Positions 36,758 to 47,339 of a stretch of DNA of 64,000 nt are shown here, one piece after another. Source of the stretch: Molanna angustata (taxonomy: Eukaryota > Arthropoda > Insecta > Trichoptera > Molannidae); the NCBI GenBank assembly GCA_963576475.1, contig OY754973.1, positions 9,012,052-9,076,051 of the forward strand. The letters are read 5' to 3'. The notes under the pieces are model-generated. The model was not told the origin of the DNA. It did no database searches and saw only the letters and a list, made by a program, of their open reading frames with translations. Every line of letters begins with the position of its first letter. Position 1 is the stretch's first letter. Both the position numbers and the translations under genes were made by a program.

Positions 36758-38046
36758 GTGATGGGTATTTATGTTGTAGGATAAGTGAACTGTAAAAAAA
36801 AGATCACAATGATTCTTTTTTTCTGTGCACTGGTCGAAACATCCACATGCGTTGAACCACTTCAAACTTGTACTAAAATTTTCCACTTGTCACTTGTTGT
36901 CATCCAATATTATTCCAACTTATCTTTCAAAGTGACAATTCCCGATCGCATCAGTGAGGGGACAATGGCAAGGATGGGATACATGGAAATATGCTTCAAC
37001 AGGTATCGAAATGCTGGACAAGCGTTATAATGAATGTATCAGTCATGAAGAATACTATGTTGATGAATAAAATAGAATTTTGCGTAAAAATTATTGTTTT
37101 CTTAGTAATCCTTTTAATTTATTGAGTGATATGTTATACACATAAGCAGAGTATTAAATTACCAATAGTTTTGAAACGGCTGAGTTGCTGATAACTATGA
37201 AGATTGAATTGTATACAAGCCCGATGAACAAATGCATTCTGGGCACAATTGATATGACAGGTGAGAAGATGAATCATATACCTACGGAAACTGAGCGTTA
37301 TTCACGGTATTTCCATTAGTTTACACTTCATCCATATATCCCTGATATTGGAAGAAACACGTTTTAACCTGATCAGTTTGATAATCCGGCGCATTTTGAT
37401 ACTGTGCCAAAACCATTTACAATGACTCAATATTATTATGGTTCGATACTTTCGACCCTGTCAAAGACCATATTTTTACGTTAATCTCAACCATTTACAC
37501 ACAGGGGCCGGAGTGTGGCTGATTCTTTAAAACCACAGGTGAAGAAATGTTTTTCTCTTTCCAGGAAAAACCGGCAATATCAGCGTGGATAACACATGTT
37601 TAGGCGAAGTAGCATTATGATATTATTGCAATGTATTATCAATTTGGACGTTTTCCATATATCTTCATTGGGATGAACGGTAAACTGTTGCTTACTCCAA
37701 TCATAATATCCTTTCTTGGCGGATTATTATCGACGTTCATGCTTAGTCATTCCTTTATTAGGCTTGGTTTGAATAACATACATAGGTATATGCTACACAT
37801 AGGTACGTACCTACTCAGGTTGATTCAGCAATGCATATAACAAAATATTTATTTTCAGCTGGATGCTGTCAGACATTCACGAGTGTGCAGAAAGACGATG
37901 TATGACAGGATTACGAACAAACATTTAAGGACCGAGTTCAATTGGATATGGAAAAGTAAACGCATTGCGATAGTTGTCCTACGTGGAAATAATGAATATT
38001 GACGGTTCACAACGAAATATAGAGGTCATTATGAAGTTTTGATTTA
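36758..38046. other. Non-coding stretch
   Basis: No feature recognised. Open frames at 36785-37030 and 37631-37840 lack family resemblance and look fortuitous. Confidence 0.35.
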
Positions 38047-38170
38047 TTGGTGATAAAGCGGAAGTATATTGGGCTAGCAATCCAATGGTACTGGGGTACT
38101 GGATTAGTTTCCTGTCTCGACCGATTTCATTCACACATTTAAAAAAAATCAGAACATCATAGTTTCAAGG
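38047..38170 (+). mobile_element. SINE family 1, degenerate copy
   Basis: GGTGATAAAGCGGAAGTATA, TGGGCTAGCAATCCAATGG, CTGTCTCGACCGATTTCATTCAC, an A run and CAAGGACATTAATAA follow the family 1 order with many changes. Box B is destroyed. Confidence 0.65.
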
Positions 38171-38397
38171 ACATTAATAATCATAATTATTAAAATAAAT
38201 ATGAAAGAAAGGGCTGGCCAAGAATCAATGCCAAGATTTTGTGGACAATATTCTGAAAGAAATAAACGATAAAAGGTTAAATATGAGACGTTTGCGTAAG
38301 AAACAGTGCATGAACGTGAAGAAACACACGGTTTGATGACTTAAACGTATGGTTTATCTACGGACGGCGATGTTAAGTTGTTAATAAAACGACGCAT

Positions 38398-38461
38398 TAG
38401 AAGATGCGTCATAACAGCATCACGGCATATGATAATGTTTAATCGTGACGCATGTCTTCTA
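38398..38461. repeat. Small imperfect hairpin
   Basis: TAGAAGATGCGTCAT and GTGACGCATGTCTTCTA form an imperfect stem with a 32-base loop. Function unknown. Confidence 0.5.
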
Positions 38462-38944
38462 GTATCAAAAAATATATTATTACGTACAAGTGGTATAAAA
38501 TTTTGACTAGCACACCATTTTGTCCCCAATTTATTGACACATCCGACGCCATCTTTCGCCGCCGCTGTTAAACTGATATTTTATTCCCGCCATTCCATAT
38601 ATCTGTGCTGATATTATTTCCGTGGGAGACAACACTCTGAACCCATCAACAGGTTTGTTACTTGACGTTTAATATGAATTAAGGATTACAACAACGGGAA
38701 CTGTCCAATAGTTTTGCAACTTTGAAAAAAATAATATGATTTATTATAATGTATATCTTGAACTGGGACACTCATTCATAATATTCGTACAAGTTATGAA
38801 GAGCGCATGCCATACAACTCATGCCTAGTTGTGAATGTTTCAAAACGCGATTTGCTTATATTTATTTCCTACATATTTGACGCGAAAGATGTTTTATCAT
38901 TCGTTATGAAATATATCAGGCCAACAACAATCGCTGTTATTCTT

Positions 38945-39045
38945 CTTCCATGGAAATCGTTTTGAAGCAAAGCGATGCATCTCGTCCTCCAATCCGCTCG
39001 GTCTTCAGCGAATCTCTTCAACTCTCTATAGGGGGTACAATTCAT
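38945..39045 (-). pseudogene. RTE-type LINE C-terminal scrap
   Basis: The minus strand reads ELKRFAEDRADWRTRCIALL, the AEDR.W tail motif of RTE-like proteins. It is paired with 28440-28535 and 3353-3480. Confidence 0.55.
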
Positions 39046-39364
39046 GCCATGCTATGTATACCTGCTCTAGATACTCCCGGCGAGGACGCTATCTATCGGT
39101 CGATATTTCAACCATCGTTGTTTAAAAAATTATAACTGAAATGATTTATGGGGTTCACTGTCAAAAACAATATCAAATATTTTTTCTGGGTTTCGTAAAT
39201 ATTGTACACTTTGTGTCAGTATTACTGAGATGATTTGCACAAAAATAATGAAATTAAGTCTCGTCTATCTACAGGGGTTATCTATTGCTAGCAATTGGTT
39301 ATAAAATGACGTTAAAATAAAAATGTAGAGAGTGCACACAAAACATCAGGAAATAAGAAAGAAC

Positions 39365-39690
39365 GCTGTTTAATGCTTTGAATAACCTGGCACCACAATA
39401 CTTACATTCAAGAACTGTGTCAGAGAAAAGAGCTATCTGGGAGGCTTCTCACACAGAGTAACAACTCCCTAAAGGAGTTAGACAGAGCCAACAAAGCAAC
39501 TTACTATGATCGATGCTTTATTGTGAGTGATCCTATAAAGTGGTCCGCAGTGCACAAAGCAAGAGCACTTTCTCTAAAGGACTGAAAACAGCTTTGTTTC
39601 GTAGAGCAACATTGACAGATTAAAAGCGCCCATGGAATTATCCTAAATTATTAAATGGCGCTGTAATAATTATTTATATTATTAAATAAA
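39365..39690 (+). pseudogene. CR1/L2/Jockey-type LINE C-terminus, third copy
   Basis: Reads LNNLAPQYLHSRTVSEKRAI, then after stops and frame changes KGLKTALFRRATLTD. NLAPQYL and KG.KTALFRRA match this family's copies at 6725-8104 and 15245-15690. It has a short AT-rich 3' end with AATAATTATTTATATTATTA. Dead fragment. Confidence 0.65.
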
Positions 39691-39829
39691 GATGTCATAA
39701 ATATTATGATAGTATGAAAGCGATTGTGATAGTATGGTCACATGATAAGAATGAATGAAGAACACCAGACAACGAGGTATGGAAAGCGGACAAGAGTCGT
39801 CCAAGAAAAGGAAGGTAGGTACAGTTGGT

Positions 39830-40034
39830 TTCTGTTTCCGTTCGGTTTCTACGCGGGCGTCTTGGGTTCGATTCCCAGCAGAGGAGAAATTTATTTAAAT
39901 TCATTTCTCACGCAAATATTGCTTCTCTGGGTTGGAAACATTGGTTAGTTGGAAGAAATTTCCATACGGCAATAAACTCGCCACTTGCGCAGGGTGCAAG
40001 GAGGTGTTCATTATTATTATTATTATTATTGTAC
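39830..40034 (+). mobile_element. SINE family 3 with tRNA-like box B and LINE-type tail
   Basis: The 5' part has GGGCGTCTTGGGTTCGATTC (box B). The body continues GAGGAGAAATTTATTTAAAT, TTCTCACGCAAATATTGCTT, GGTTGGAAACATTGGTTAGT, then a tail with GAAATTTCCATACGGCAATA, ACTCGCCACTTGCGCAGG and TTATTATTATT repeats. The tail from GGTTGG onward resembles the LINE 3' end at 40900-40985, so this SINE probably uses that LINE's reverse transcriptase. Box A is not clear. Confidence 0.7.
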
Positions 40035-40159
40035 TCTAAAAATGAAATAAAAATTATTTAAAAGGATGACCCGACCAAGTGAACGAAAAGAAGGAAATGA
40101 AAAAAAAATTGAGCACCAGACGTATAAGAGACGATGTATGAATTTTGATGAAGCAATGG

Positions 40160-40185
40160 ATATATATATATATATATATATATAA
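40160..40185. repeat. Short (TA)n microsatellite
   Basis: About 12 TA repeats. Confidence 0.9.
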
Positions 40186-40583
40186 CGTGTATTAAAATGA
40201 ATGAGCGATACCGGTGAATGGGAGTCAAATATAACAAACTATAGGTATTATATTTTATTTTAATTATAAAATAACAAATTAATAGACGATGATGGCTGAA
40301 CGACAGAGAACGACGACTTCTATGGTTGAAGATTAAAGCCGTTGAGACAGTAGTTCATTTGCACGATTCGATTTCATTGCAAAGGTACCTACTTGCAAGT
40401 TATCAGCAAGAAATTATTCTCAGCCAATCTGAGTTATGAGTTTGTTGGATATTCAAATATATAGAGCAATAAAATCCTTCGTTTGTTTACAAATTCTCAA
40501 CCCGTCCATAGACAGCGACAAATGGGACAGAATCCACGTTGCATAATCGTCTCTTGGACATTCTGGACATTATTATTGTATTA

Positions 40584-41224
40584 GGTTGTTCGGAAAGCCA
40601 AGTCATTTTTTTTTTGTGAAATTGAAAACAAAGCATTCCCAAGAGAAGCTTCCAGCTTAATGGTTTTCAAGAAACTTTTGAAGTCACACTTCTTATCCTC
40701 ATACCTATAATTCCTTTATCCTTTAGCACTTCCCAACCCATCCTTTACCTATTTTTTGACATTAACATTATTATTTTAAATTATGTTTTTTATATAAATT
40801 TTTGTATTTTCATTCTAATGTACCTATACCTTTTAATTTTTATTACTTACATATATGTATTTTTTACATGCTTATACTAATGTAATTACTAGTGTGGTTG
40901 GGTGGTAGAAATTGCCTACAGGCAATAAGTCCGCCACATTATGTGATTTTTTTGCGGAATAAAAGTAATTTCTTATTATTATTACATTATCAGCCGTAAA
41001 AAAATCATGACATGCAGCTCAAATGAGCAATTAACTATGAAAGAATACTTTAGTTTTATTTTTTAAATAATATTTTTAAAATGTAGGTACATGTTTTTGA
41101 TAAGTGCCTGCCTCACTAGGACTACATGCCGCGATGATGAAGGTTCTTTACAAAAACAAAATAATACTAAAACAAATAAAATTAAAAATCTGTTAAAAAA
41201 ATACTAAAAACTTTCCGAACAACC
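40584..41224. mobile_element. Mariner-like non-autonomous element carrying a LINE end
   Basis: Identical 14-bp inverted termini GGTTGTTCGGAAAG (40584-40597) and CTTTCCGAACAACC (41211-41224) are flanked on both sides by TA (40582-40583, 41225-41226), the mariner/Tc1 target duplication. The GGTTGTTCGGAAAG sequence resembles mariner-family TIRs. No transposase is present. The interior contains a LINE 3' end, so the element was itself a target. Confidence 0.75.
40625..40985 (+). pseudogene. LINE 3' end with GGCAATAAGTCCGCCAC stem-loop
   Basis: The coding end reads AFPREASSLMVFKKLLKSHF, LSSYL, the FKK.LK.H.F motif near the end of CR1/L2/Jockey-type proteins. A ~200-bp AT-rich 3' UTR follows, then GGTAGAAATTGCCTACAGGC, AATAAGTCCGCCACAT, AATAAAAGTAATTTC and a TTATTATTA tail. 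ATTGCC-TACA-GGCAAT is a perfect small stem-loop. It is nested inside the mariner-like element. Confidence 0.7.
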
Positions 41225-41226
41225 TA

Positions 41227-41790
41227 TTGATTATTTTATTTTACTATACCTCAAGAATAGAGAAAATGTCCTTTAAATGTCACCGTAAAGTGTGTAATTT
41301 ATTGGCCAGCATAATAACGTTCATAATCGTAAATGTTAAAGATATTCTCTTTAGTTAGGAATATCTTTTATTGTAAAGCGAAGGTAAAAGAAAATCTATT
41401 CTCCATTCTATGATTGGTAGAATTATGATGTCACTGTGTTAATTATTGTTGTGATATAAACAACATACTTAATTGCAATTAAGTTATGCGAACCAACAAA
41501 AGAAAGTACATTTGTAGTATAATATATTCAATATTATCCCTAAATATTTAAGATTTAAACGGATTAAATGGACACTGGCCTAGAGATCGGCCTTGATAGA
41601 TTTATCTAGAAACGTTAATAAACATTAGAATATGTTGTAAGAGATTTTAGTTTCGTAAACAGCATAAAATCTCAAAGTTGTTTTCCAGTAAAGGTCATAA
41701 TCTGATATTGATTGAAAAGGAATACACAATGTTTACTGTAAAACGTAGTATGGATGTGGGAACTCATTTAAAGTTTAATAAGAAAATAAA
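41227..41790. other. Non-coding stretch
   Basis: No recognised features. Confidence 0.35.
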
Positions 41791-41792
41791 AT

Positions 41793-42030
41793 GTAGCGGA
41801 AAGGGTTGCTGGCCTTAAGTGGAGCTGGGCTGGGAATATTGCCAGATGCCAGGATTCACGATGGACCAAAAGAATCGTAGAATGGCGACCGATAACAAGC
41901 AGTCTGATGACATCATGAAATGTGCCGGAAGAGAGATGCAGTGTGCCCAAGACAGGGAGTTGTGGAGGATCAAGGGGGAGGCCTATGTTCAAGAATGGAT
42001 AAAAACAGGCTAAAGAAGAAGAAGAAAATA
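41793..42030 (+). pseudogene. RTE-clade LINE family 3, second C-terminal fragment
   Basis: Starts ERVAGLKWSWAGNIARCQD and continues, with frame changes, to MQCAQDRELWRIKGEAYVQE and WIKTG, stop at 42011-42013, followed by a GAAGAAGAAG run. It is the same family as 26108-26548 and similarly close in sequence, and lacks the RT core. Confidence 0.8.
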
Positions 42031-42269
42031 AAGTTGCGCAAGTTAATTAATTTCAAGTCGTATATGCCTGTCAAATCGATTCCTCCATGAACAATACAAT
42101 CTTTCTTCGTCAATGTATATATTTTCATTATTTTATAACGACAACAAGAAGTACATAGATTACTACTGCTCAACTAGGAAGTCATGTTCTAGGGCTAGCA
42201 GTTTACAATCTTTAGTGACAGTATAATTATGAACAAGGTGATAGTTCCCCTTCTACGTTTGGTAGATAC

Positions 42270-42560
42270 ATTCATACCATCACGGCATATCCCACAATGT
42301 GGGGTAACCAGCGAAAGGTGTCCGGGTGTGCATTGCCTTATAAAAGGGAGAACAACACATCTATGTATACCCACACACCAGTCTCGTTTCACCAAAAAAG
42401 GCACTACATTCAGAATGGGTGGTGAACCTCATTGCTGAACTATGTGCGATGTTATTGTTGCCTGTTGTATTTTCGATTACCCGGCTTTTACGGGACACTC
42501 GAAAACAATGATTTAAAAGAATGGAAGCACTATTCTAAGCCGGTTTGGTAGATACACAAT
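42270..42560 (-). repeat. Dispersed repeat family Z, copy 2
   Basis: Reverse complement of 32995-33270. Plus-strand blocks are CATACCATCACGGCATATCC, ACAATGTGGGGTAACCAGCG, GGGTGTGCATTGCCTTATAA, AGAATGGGTGGTGAACCTCA, TTGTATTTTCGATTACCCGG. The CATACCATCACGGCAT end parallels the CATACCATCACGCCATTTCC 3' end of RTE family 1. Confidence 0.65.
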
Positions 42561-42564
42561 CTCA

Positions 42565-43390
42565 ATACAGTGTATTTGTGACCACCACTTAAATAAACAT
42601 CATTGTAGATATAATATAGCTCACACAAAACAGATCAACTAAGTCCCCGTCATAATAACTGTCATCAATCCAAAAACCTGTCATCAAGTCAAAAAATAAC
42701 GATAGAACCAACAATGTAATGGTCAAAATTCGATAACGGATATTGCACATTAAAAAATGTTGTTTTTAAAAATTTTAAAGAAATATTTTTTACAAGCTCC
42801 GACACATCTCATTTGAAATATCTTCGAAATCACAAAAAACGACCTCATAATGTGGAAACCGATCGAGCTTAATGCAAAGAAAACAATTTATAATGCGTGT
42901 TGTGACTACCGAACTGTTATTCAATTTCCCGCCCATTTGGTTGACGGCTGAGGTGAGCACAATCTCATTTTTCACGGTGAAAAATGATAGAGTCGGTGAA
43001 TTAGTAACGCAAACTCATAATAAATAACCGACTCTCCGCCGCCGGTCTCGACTTGGTCGGGTCTTAGGCGGCGAGTTACGTCCGAGACAAACAACAAATT
43101 GTTCCGACCGCAAAACTTGGCCGAGGCACCACTGCCTCATTAGATAGACAATCAATTCGGTCACCTGGAAAAGCGGATGGATATTTGTCACCTGTCCCAT
43201 GGTCAAATGGGGTATGAAGAGTGCCATCACGTGGCCATGCCAAAATTTGTTCGACCCTTGGATTGTCACGTGGTGTAAGGACACTATTCACTCATTAAAA
43301 AAAAATGATATTTTCCTGTATAAAAATTTAAAAAAAAACGCCTACCATTCAAGGCTTGGATAACCAGATGGGAGGAAGCCTCGGATCCAG
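42565..43390. other. Non-coding stretch with a GC-rich patch
   Basis: 43020-43285 is clearly GC-richer than its surroundings (CCGCCGCCGGTCTCGACTTG) and free of recognised repeats. No exon could be defined. Confidence 0.35.
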
Positions 43391-43394
43391 TATG

Positions 43395-43700
43395 CATGCC
43401 ATGCATCACGAAGAAACCACCTGGATTCGACGAACCCCGTAAAATACGGTCGGTTCAAAACAGAGTCCGCATGGGCCACGGCAGATGTGCGGACTTCTTC
43501 TTCAAATGCGGATGGCTAGACTCCCCGAGTGTGATTGTGGGCGGAAAAGCAGACAGTGAGCCACATTGTGTCCGAGTGTGCTCACAGGGCATATCCGGGT
43601 CATCTAGTTGACTTCATGCTATTGAGTTAGAAGGCTCTTGAGTGTCTGCGAACCAGTGGCATAAACCTCTGACAAGCGATGCTGCTCTGATGATCTGACC
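43395..43700 (+). pseudogene. LINE C-terminal fragment (Cys/His tail)
   Basis: Reads PPGFDEPRK, NRVRMGHGRCADFFFKCGWL, DSPS and, after a frame change, a degenerate CDCG…H-type zinc tail, then ALECLRTSGINL and a stop near 43662. The motif NR.RTGHGRCAD..FKWG…SP.CDCG is common at the C-terminus of insect Jockey-type LINEs. The RT core is absent. The short 3' UTR ends near ACCCCGACGAGCAGTGC. Confidence 0.65.
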
Positions 43701-43914
43701 CCGACGAGCAGTGCTGTGCAAACAATTTGTTATTGTACATATTCCTGACATGATGTAATACTACGACCAAACGATAAATTTAAAATGCAAATAGATTTTA
43801 GAATAGCCTACACAATGTTTGTACAAATAAGTGGTAAATAAGTATAAATGCTAAGTTCACGTTTCACTAGCACATATCAAGATCGAAACAACTGTTCCAT
43901 AAATTAATATTACA

Positions 43915-44143
43915 TATATTTATTTATTTAATATTGCTTCTCGGGCAACTAACAGGTACTATGTCAAATATTAATTTAACACGCACCCAATAACAAGTTG
44001 CCACATTCTGGAGACTTAAGATATTAATCGTCTCACAGATCCAGACTGAAAACACAATTAAAAACTGTGGTTCCACCGGGAATCGAACCCGGGACCTTTG
44101 GATCAGTAGTCTGATACCCAACCAACTGAGCCACGAAGGCCGA
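43915..44143 (-). mobile_element. SINE family 2, reverse full-length copy
   Basis: In reverse complement: GGCCTTCGTGGCTCAGTTGG (box A), CCGGGTTCGATTCCCGG (T-arm/box B), AACACACAATT-type body, GTGAGACGATTAATATCTTA, TGCGTGTTAAATTAATATTT, GACATAGTACCTGTTAGTTG, CCCGAGAAGCAATATTAAAT and an AAATAAATA tail. The T arm is perfect, but the anticodon arm does not close with a 7-base loop and the acceptor stem does not pair, so it is not a working tRNA. ACATAT flanks both ends and may be a short target duplication. Confidence 0.85.
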
Positions 44144-44149
44144 CATATG

Positions 44150-45850
44150 TAGAATGTTGCTGGCCTTGAAATATTTATCAGTCATTCAATTTTTATCGTT
44201 GTGTTCACTTAAGTTTCCACCTTACCATTCTTTGAATTATCATTTTTATTCCAAGAAAAAATAATTTTAAAAGTATATTTTTATAAATGGACAAACAATG
44301 CAAATTTCTTACGATTATAGGTGGTACAAATAACGATTTTTGTTGATTTTTTGCGATAACGTATCAGTATTTAGTAATAAGTATCACAATATATTTGTGA
44401 TAAAGGTTTTATCGTTTATGCATTACAATTGTACAAATTGAAAAACACAATCAGAAACACTTTTTTCTCCGTACTTTGAAACAATGTCGTAATAGGTCAT
44501 TGTAATCTGGAAATGAACTCGGACTACACGTTTCATATTAAAGGTTAATGGTAAAATTCGATGGTGTATGCAATCTTTGATCTCTCTTATGATTGATAAC
44601 CACCATATAATATTCTCAAAGCATTTCCACATCGGCTCCTCGACTTACAAATTAATTATAACGAATTTTTCATTTTCTTCTTGAATATTTAGCGACAACA
44701 GCTTCGTTGAGATTTAAAAATGAAAATATTTTGATACAAATTATTAATTTGGTCAATATTTGACCTGAATAACAAAAATTCTCTCAAGTATCGAAACATT
44801 TGTATCAGCGTCGTCTTATCTCTTTTATATATGCTGTCACATTCTGAGCTCTTTGACGGATGGAACATTTCTCTTTGAGAAAAAATCCGTAGCAATTTAT
44901 CAAAGATGTGTGATACCCATTTAAAAATTAAATCATCTAAATTTATTAAGAGAAAAACGAGTGATATCATGGATGTTTAATGTTTTTTGGTCTTGCTGTT
45001 GACCTGAAAAGAACAATATATTTACTTGTACTATGGTACCAAATTATATACTTGATTCTTCACGTTGCATGGAAATTGGAAATAAACTCGCCTTTGTACT
45101 CGTGGTTTGTACCTGATTTCAGGCAGTAGGTACTCGTTATCACTTTATCAAAGATAAGCGACTTCAGTCTCAAAATTAGATCCCAACTACAATTTCAATC
45201 TACGCTTAGAACTTCCCTACCTGCTGCCTTATTATCCATTATAAGCGTACATTTGTCAAGAATGAAATTAATATCACAGTGAAACTAAATCTAACGTTTT
45301 ATCATAAGTTGTAATGATTATCACCAAGTATTGTCCGTCGACAAACTTTACAACACCCATACTCAAAATAAGATACTTCAAGGTTTTTTAAGACTAATAT
45401 TTTTCACGATGATATTTTGATGTTATGTCTTTGGAGGTGGAAAGGGTTTTTGTATCCGACGCCGGCGGAAGGAGGCGTGGAGTTTCAGGATTCCCCGGCA
45501 GATTGCGCTAATTAATTTGGTGTCGTCCCGTTTTTGTGCTCGCTTCTCTCGCTCCTGAGATGCTGAATGTGACAGGTGGGATGGCAGCGAGGAGTCTAAA
45601 GGTACTCGGTGCCATTCGCCAACTTCTAGTATTATATTGTAGGTTAGTACCATTAGGTGCGGAGAAAAAGGTAAGTAAATGAAACAACCCACTTTTCAGC
45701 GCTGCGCTGGTTAATTAAAAAAAATCTTTGTTTTCGTCTAATTCGTCTAATTAGTGCATCTTCTAACTAATTCAGTACCACGACATATTTTGCATTATTT
45801 CTCCTTCATGAAGTTCTTTTATATTAATGTATCCCGAGCCTTTTGTTTCT
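44150..45850. other. Non-coding stretch; GC-richer patch at 45425-45700
   Basis: Mostly AT-rich. 45425-45700 stands out (GGAGGCGTGGAGTTTCAGG, GCGCTAATTAATTTGG) and includes a homeodomain-type TAATTA core. It may be conserved non-coding DNA; no exon recognised. Confidence 0.35.
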
Positions 45851-45854
45851 AAAT

Positions 45855-46045
45855 TTTAGTTCCTGAAGATATCTTTTAGTTTTCATCAGCCTCTTGCATA
45901 TCTGTTACTCATAAAATCAATTACGAACCTACGTATAAATTTTAGTTCCTGAAGTTATCAATTAGTTTTAATCAGACTCTTGCTGTTACTCACACAGAAG
46001 TTATCTATTAGTTTTCATCAGTCTTTTGCATATCTGTTTCCTGAT
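45855..46045. repeat. Degenerate tandem repeat, 3 units
   Basis: Units share TTTTAGTTCCTGAAG, TATCAATTAGTTTTCATCAG and CTCTTGCATATCTGTTACTC, near 45855, 45938 and 46002, with one unit shortened. Confidence 0.7.
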
Positions 46046-46689
46046 TAGCTAAACGCTTTATCGTCGTTGTCTTTGCAAAATTTGTATTCTATGTGCATCA
46101 TGTTTTTCTTTCGACATTCATATATATGTATATATTTTTTTCAATAATATGAAATAATTTTTCAATCGACTAGTTTAACTAACTGTTAATACCTACGTTT
46201 TCTTTTTTTATTTTGAAGTTCCGAATACCTCTTCCCATTTTTTAAAAGTCACTCCCATTTATTAAAATAATAAAACAATTATTATTTCCTATTCCTTTCT
46301 TATGAAATCGATAAATTTGATAAAATTCCCGAGAAAGTAGGTACCTACCTACCTAAGCCAAGGTTCACCCTTGACTCAAACCAATCGCCCGCACCTACCG
46401 CCCCCGAACAGGCACTCACCCCCCCAACCGCCCACCGCACCAGATACGACGTGCCTACCTTTTGATTGAGATGATTATTACTCAAACTTGTAAATTATTA
46501 TTATCGTGGTGGCAACACTGTGACAATGGCGGCGGTAATGACTAGGAGAAAATAATACTCAAATCGGGTAACGTCACTTCTAACATCACTCTTATATTAA
46601 GTTGTATTCATGCACTTTTTTTTTTCAATTTAAACTACTTAGTGCTGGCCAAATAATTCTATTATTTTTTATGGTGAATCTTACCAGTA
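46046..46689. other. Non-coding stretch with a C-rich tract
   Basis: GTAGGTACCTACCTACC lies at 46338-46353, and a C-rich run at 46385-46440 (CCGCCCCCGAACAGGCACTC). No gene recognised. Confidence 0.4.
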
Positions 46690-46935
46690 CCAAAAATAAA
46701 TCTTCTTCTTCTTTTAGTTTACCTGTTGGTCGGTAATTCAAAAACTATGCCTTCAGATATGACAAAGTCCAACTATCATTCCGTCTCTTGGGTGGTCTTC
46801 CGGGTAGACGGCGACCAGAAGGAATTCTTTTTCTGTTATAAACTCAAGTCTATCACTGTCCATTCTGGCTACGTGGTCCCTCCAATGTCTTCTCGATCTA
46901 CTCCACCCGACGATGTCTTCTATTCACATGTTTTT
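46690..46935 (-). pseudogene. LINE C-terminal fragment
   Basis: The minus strand reads SRRHWRDHVARMDSDRLEF and later a diverged GRP-type region before stops. W.DHVARM…DRL is the post-RT motif of RTE/R1-like LINEs. A GAAGAAGAAG tail sits at 46703-46714. Confidence 0.5.
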
Positions 46936-47204
46936 CTTATTTCAATATTACGTACACGATTAATCTACTGTGAAAAATACTCCGCATACCTCTATTTTAG
47001 GTAATTGTACCAAAAATACCAAATAACGAGTTATTTGTAGAATCAAGAAATGAAAAAGAGGTAGATAGATAAAAAATAAAGATTGCTCCCAATTATAACA
47101 CAGGAACTATCCCTAGAATATTAGAGTGCAAAAACATTAACCGAAAGCAAAACTTAACTCGATGGTATGGATGTGAACGTATAACTTCTACTGCCTATTA
47201 TGAT

Positions 47205-47275
47205 TTCCTTCTTCTTCGCTCTAACCTGTCCCATTTACTTGGGGTCGGCTCTCATATTCCTCATCCTCCAAGTCT
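47205..47275 (-). pseudogene. LINE 3' tail scrap
   Basis: CTTCTTCGCTCTAACCTGTC, CCATTTACTTGGGGTCGGC resembles, reversed, the end of insect LINEs whose protein stops close to a GACCCCAAGTAAATGGG phrase. Only 70 bp are present. Confidence 0.35.
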
Positions 47276-47339
47276 TACTGATTAAAGTGTGAATGTAATT
47301 GTTGCTAGAAATTGACATTTGCGAAAACCTCACCACTTT

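Noticed and set aside
36785..37030. Short open frame with a hydrophobic start resembling a signal peptide
   Set aside because: Only 81 codons, no family resemblance, and AT-rich hydrophobic stretches are expected by chance here.
44060..44143. Possible tRNA gene on the minus strand
   Set aside because: The T arm is perfect, but the anticodon arm cannot form a 5-bp stem with a 7-base loop, the acceptor stem does not pair, and the sequence continues into a SINE body present in several copies.
45423..45692. Minus-strand 89-codon frame as a gene
   Set aside because: Low-complexity charged C-terminus and no recognisable domain or splice signals.
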